This document shows, one piece after another, positions 60,168 through 64,000 of a stretch of 64,000 nt of DNA. The DNA lies in assembly GCA_015499995.1 (NCBI GenBank), contig JADNRV010000001.1, forward strand, positions 1,178,001 through 1,242,000, given 5' to 3'. Made by a program: the position numbers and the translations under genes. Below the pieces are notes generated by a model that did no database searches, was not told the origin of the DNA, and saw only the letters and a list, made by a program, of their open reading frames with translations. The first letter of the stretch is position 1. The number at the start of each line of letters is the position of its first letter. Source of the DNA: Flammula alnicola (taxonomy: Eukaryota; Basidiomycota; Agaricomycetes; Agaricales; Strophariaceae).

Positions 60168-63100
60168 TTAATATGCTCCAGCCCGAGGCGCCCATACAGA
60201 CAATGGCTGGTTGACAACCGCAGGCATACTACTCTCGACCTTTGCTGTGAACTGCAAAGCAACCGAATCAAGTTTGGCTCCATCTGACCCTGCTGCCCAC
60301 AAAGACACCGCCAAAGTGTTCTCTCCCTGATAATTAAGGATACCTTGAGCTAATGTTCCGCCGTCAGCCTTGATGTCACTTGAAAAGAAAAAGTTTCCAA
60401 TCTAGTTCCACTTACGGACTGGGAAAGATTTCTGCGGTCCAATATGGTTTACTGCGAGTTAATCATCAGTACTTATTTTAACCTTAAAGTGTTTGAATGC
60501 ATACCGAATTTGCCGAATTGATAACCGTTTACATAGAACTACATCGACCCAGGTTATGATTTCGCCGTCGGATGTACGGAGTTGTGTTACATACCTGTGA
60601 GCGGAAATGGGGATTTATTGTTGAATTGGTGACGACGATTGAAACCGGATAATCAATGCCGTGTGGTCTCCTCAGATCAAACTTTGTCCTATGTGCCAAC
60701 GTCACTAACATACAGGAAGCCTACTTCAAAACTGTACCCACCTGTAGAAGCTCACTCCAGCAGCAGAAATGCCTGAAGTGGCTTTTCCTGAAGCCCATGA
60801 AGCATCGTTGAATCCCGGCAAGTGCCAGCCTATTGAAATCATATTGAGGATTGTTTTGTTACAAATAATTGATAGTAGACCTTGTCGTTCAGCGAACAGG
60901 CCACCTTCGTTCAGAGGTCCTCGGGTCGTATCAGCATACTAATATTAACGCAACGGCGAGTCAGGACGTCGAATAGGAGCGACGATAGAAGGACACGCAC
61001 GTTTTCCCCTCCGAGGTTTCCTGTAACTTTCCAAAGGCTAACAGTTGTTGAGGGACTTCCGACGAAGGAATAACCCATGATACCCCTTGGTATCTTGAAA
61101 TCGTCACTGGCAGCCGTCCAATCTTCTTCGTACCCCATGTGGTCCTGTAGGATCGTAATGATATGGCTAGAGCCTTTCGCCAGCGCCTGATGGAAGTTGA
61201 AGGTCCCCTCATAGCTGCTGTGGACAGCATCACCTTCCCAGGAGCCGATGAACGTCGAATCTAACCAGACAGAATATGCGAATGCAGAACCACCCATGAC
61301 TGTCACTTGAAGGCAGTCTCGGCACTTGTGGCGTTGAAATGGGCGCGCCAGAGAATGTTTCCGGTGTGATAGCCATAATCGCCCGCATATAGGACAACAG
61401 GGGTCGAAATCCGAAGGATTGACAGTGGAATTGTGATTCGCTATCGTCCACAACGCATCCGAGTATTTCGATGTTATTTCAGGTAAACTATCAGAGGTTT
61501 TCTTGAAAACGACACTTAGCACCCATCTACGGGCGATAGTAGGCACTTCTCTTACCCATGCAAGGGTGACAAATTTGGCAGCGACACCGCAGGAGAGTGG
61601 GTGTTTTCGTGGTCGTCAACGTGCCATAGGAAGTTTTACTGATTGTGAGTGGGGTTCTGTTGAAGGTCAGAGAGTGAGATTGTGCGGCAGGAGCGATAAC
61701 CTCAAAGTTGGCCGTGTGTTAAGGTCTCCAGTCAAGGCCAAGGTGGCTCCATTGATGGAAACTGAGCGTAAGAGATATCCACCCTTTACGATTATCGGGT
61801 TCTCGGTGCTGTATTGAGCCAGGGCGCCTGTACCAGGTGGGTGAAGAACCCAAATGATACGCATTAGCACGATCTGAAAATGTTCAATATGCAGACAACT
61901 GAAAGAAGTCATGCTTTCAACATACCTAAGATATAAAGGAGGGTATTGCTTCCGACTTGTACGACCGTCTGCCCTGATGTCGTATATTGCAGCGCCAAAG
62001 CACCGCCAGTCAAAACCTTTTGTTTGATGTTTCCTGGACCAGAAACGACTTTAACAGCAGGCGGAGCCGGACTCGTAAATTTAATGGCAGTTTCATGAAG
62101 TTCGCCTGCATTCCCATAGATGAGAATGATGTCGCGGCCATCGATTGTCGCCCTATAAAATTAGGAGGTCAGATTCTTGCTAATTGCTCCAGTCGAAAGC
62201 CACTGGTTTACCATGTCATTATTTCACCCGTCGAATAGGCTAGAGTGGTTGATCCAGCGGCGTAGTCAACGACATGGATTTTAGAGTCTTGACCATTCAA
62301 CGAAAGAGTACCCCCAAGAGTAGGTACAGTAATGGTCCCAAGGCTAGTGGGTAGCGTCAACGTATAAGTCTGAAGAGTGGTCACCGAGGCGTCTGTTTGC
62401 CTTGTTGCAGTATCAATATCTTCAAGCCAGGTGAAAAAAAAAATGTGAAACACACCTGACAACATAAAATCCGGTTTTATTGCCAACGACGTCCAAGACT
62501 TGCGTCGTCTTGAGAGCAGAATTCCCTGTGAATGACCTTGTGTGTTGTAGATGTTCATGGGCCGTGTGGTGAGATATGCAGGAGAGGCTGCAAGAAGTAC
62601 GCTTGAAGCTTGAGATCATAGTATTTCTCGCGCAGAGTTCGATCCTCTGCGATAGCTGAACCCTGCACCAAAGTTGAATATTGAATAAAGTTTGACTGAT
62701 AAATCTTACATAGTCATAGGAAGTATAAACACCTAAAAATGGAGAAGATGAGATGCAAAACGAACTTTGATTGTTTTCGTACTGACCTGGATGAGCAATT
62801 CCACCCCAGTTCGTGCCGCCGAAGATCATGTACAAATTAAGGTACGTTGTAGACATGGCAAATTCGTTCTTGTAGAAAACTGCATGCTCGTTAACTGACT
62901 GCAAAAGCAAAAACTCTGACGGAGAATTTACCTCTCTCGAACTCTGGTCCAGTAAGAACGGCACAGGTCGAGTAGCCAGATCCACCCCTATAACCATTGT
63001 CAGTCATATAACAGGATAAGAGCAGTATTTCATTTCACTGACCATCCGTCAAATGCACCACCCTGGAATTCGTAAACAGCGTTTAGGTCTTGAGGGTTAT

Positions 63101-64000
63101 ATTGGAGATGAGCACCCCAAAAATACCTGATATTTGTCAGTCCAAGGAAGGCGCCATATATACGGTTTATACGTACTCTGGGACTGCATCGGATGCCCAT
63201 GTGTATGGGTGCGAGCAATCAAACCCGTTCGGATATGAATCGTACCCATAAACATCAACGCTGGTATAATGACCACCCGGCCAGGCATCGTTCACGGTAA
63301 GTGGAACTGTTATCCCACTCTGTCTCTGTTTATGAAAGGATTAGCCATATAAGGATATGTAGAATAAGGGATTCATCGTACCAGAGACTGCACAAGGTCA
63401 CTCTCGTAAACGAAATCTTCCGTGTAGGGCGCTTGGAATCCACTGTACTCGTTCTCTGACTACATCTGGTTCAGCGGACGCTCTCATCAAATGCGAAGAG
63501 ATACAGACCTGAACCAATATGACTGGACCACCTTCGTAATTTCGTTAGCCGCTATTTTGGAGCCAACGCTTCAATGTAACCAGCATAGGCGTCAAGATAG
63601 GTGGTGTTGGATGTTCTCCAGAGCCAGGAGTGTACGTTCCCCAACCAGGGAAGCCACCTGCCGTAGTTTCCGCATTTATGTAGGGTCTGAGAAGGAAAGA
63701 CGGTCAGTAAGCATACTAACTATGTGCATCTTTCTTACCCTGGCCGGGCAATCAAATAGATACCAGCTTGCTTCGCGGCATCGAAGAATGGCTGCAGGTC
63801 TCGGAAACCTTCAAAGGAGATCTCACCACGCTTCGGTTCAAGAATTCCCCAAAAGACGTAGAATGAACGGCATTGAAACCCATGACCTGATAATTACATA
63901 GGTCAAGGCACTTGTTACAAACAAAAGGTGAAGCTTACTTGATTTTTTGGAATATATCAAGATGGAGACTCTGAACAGGCATTCTAGTGTAGACCATCGT
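60168..64000 (-). CDS. Secreted GH35 beta-galactosidase, 5' end cut by window
   Basis: Large fungal beta-galactosidase. From the window edge it reads [53 protein letters not shown], then [20 protein letters not shown] (acid/base Glu in ENEY) and [20 protein letters not shown]. Near 62.9 kb come [12 protein letters not shown] and [20 protein letters not shown], the GH35 signature. The later jelly-roll domains include [20 protein letters not shown] and [20 protein letters not shown]; the end is [15 protein letters not shown] with the stop at 60168. Two compensating indels lie at 61400-61403 (an extra C in the sense CCCC run) and about 61310 (a missing base). Signal peptide and about 60-80 N-terminal residues are outside the window. 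Confidence 0.9.

Noticed and set aside
46922..64000. Pectin-use gene cluster from GH105-like and GH35 enzymes
   Set aside because: The two are separated by 12 kb of housekeeping genes in mixed orientation; no transporter or regulator links them.

Overview
This is a 64 kb stretch of nuclear DNA from a filamentous basidiomycete, most likely an Agaricomycete. The evidence is many short introns of about 50-60 nt with GTNNGT donors, very small 5' exons, tight divergent and convergent gene spacing, and typical fungal gene families (ACBD5-type ACBP, PHO81, COX15, VFA1, secreted GH105/GH35 enzymes, M43 metalloprotease). I see no rRNA, tRNA, CRISPR or virus. The species cannot be named from the sequence.

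Layout: 0-4 kb holds the start of a secreted M43 metalloprotease (-) and a tail-anchored acyl-CoA-binding protein (+). 4-12.7 kb holds the glutathione-dependent formaldehyde dehydrogenase SFA1 (-), the Vps4 partner VFA1 (+), a large polyQ/RGG protein with an unrecognised C-terminal domain (+) and proteasome alpha6 PRE5 (+). 13-17 kb holds COX15 (-), divergent from the mitochondrial BolA protein BOL3 (+), then EFM6 (-). 17-24.6 kb holds an AMPK-type CBM protein with a degenerate E/P/V/A-rich tail (+) and an HBS1/SKI7-type gene (-). 24.7-26.45 kb is a head-to-tail pair of non-autonomous Helitrons filling the space between HBS1 and RIM1. 26.5-38.7 kb holds RIM1, a UPF0303 protein, PEX12, PHO81, an ABC half-transporter and GTP cyclohydrolase I. 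38.9-46.2 kb is THO2. 46.9-53.8 kb holds a secreted GH105-like hydrolase, a divergent CAX cation exchanger, tafazzin and a small membrane protein. 54-64 kb holds MRC1/claspin, ATP synthase subunit d and a GH35 beta-galactosidase cut by the window end.

Themes: most genes are housekeeping. Several are mitochondrial (COX15, BOL3, RIM1, TAZ1, ATP7) or peroxisomal (PEX12, possibly the ACBP). There is no evidence of one dedicated pathway or biosynthetic cluster. Nearly all genes are arranged as divergent or convergent pairs.

Two things stand out. First, a tandem Helitron dimer sits at a single A/T site inside a formerly ~254 bp bidirectional promoter. Second, many one-base indels break conserved domains. 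They are densest between about 16.3 and 22.3 kb and absent from most genes at 26.5-37.4 and 46.9-53 kb. I read them mainly as patchy assembly quality, so several CDS below are conceptual and do not translate cleanly.
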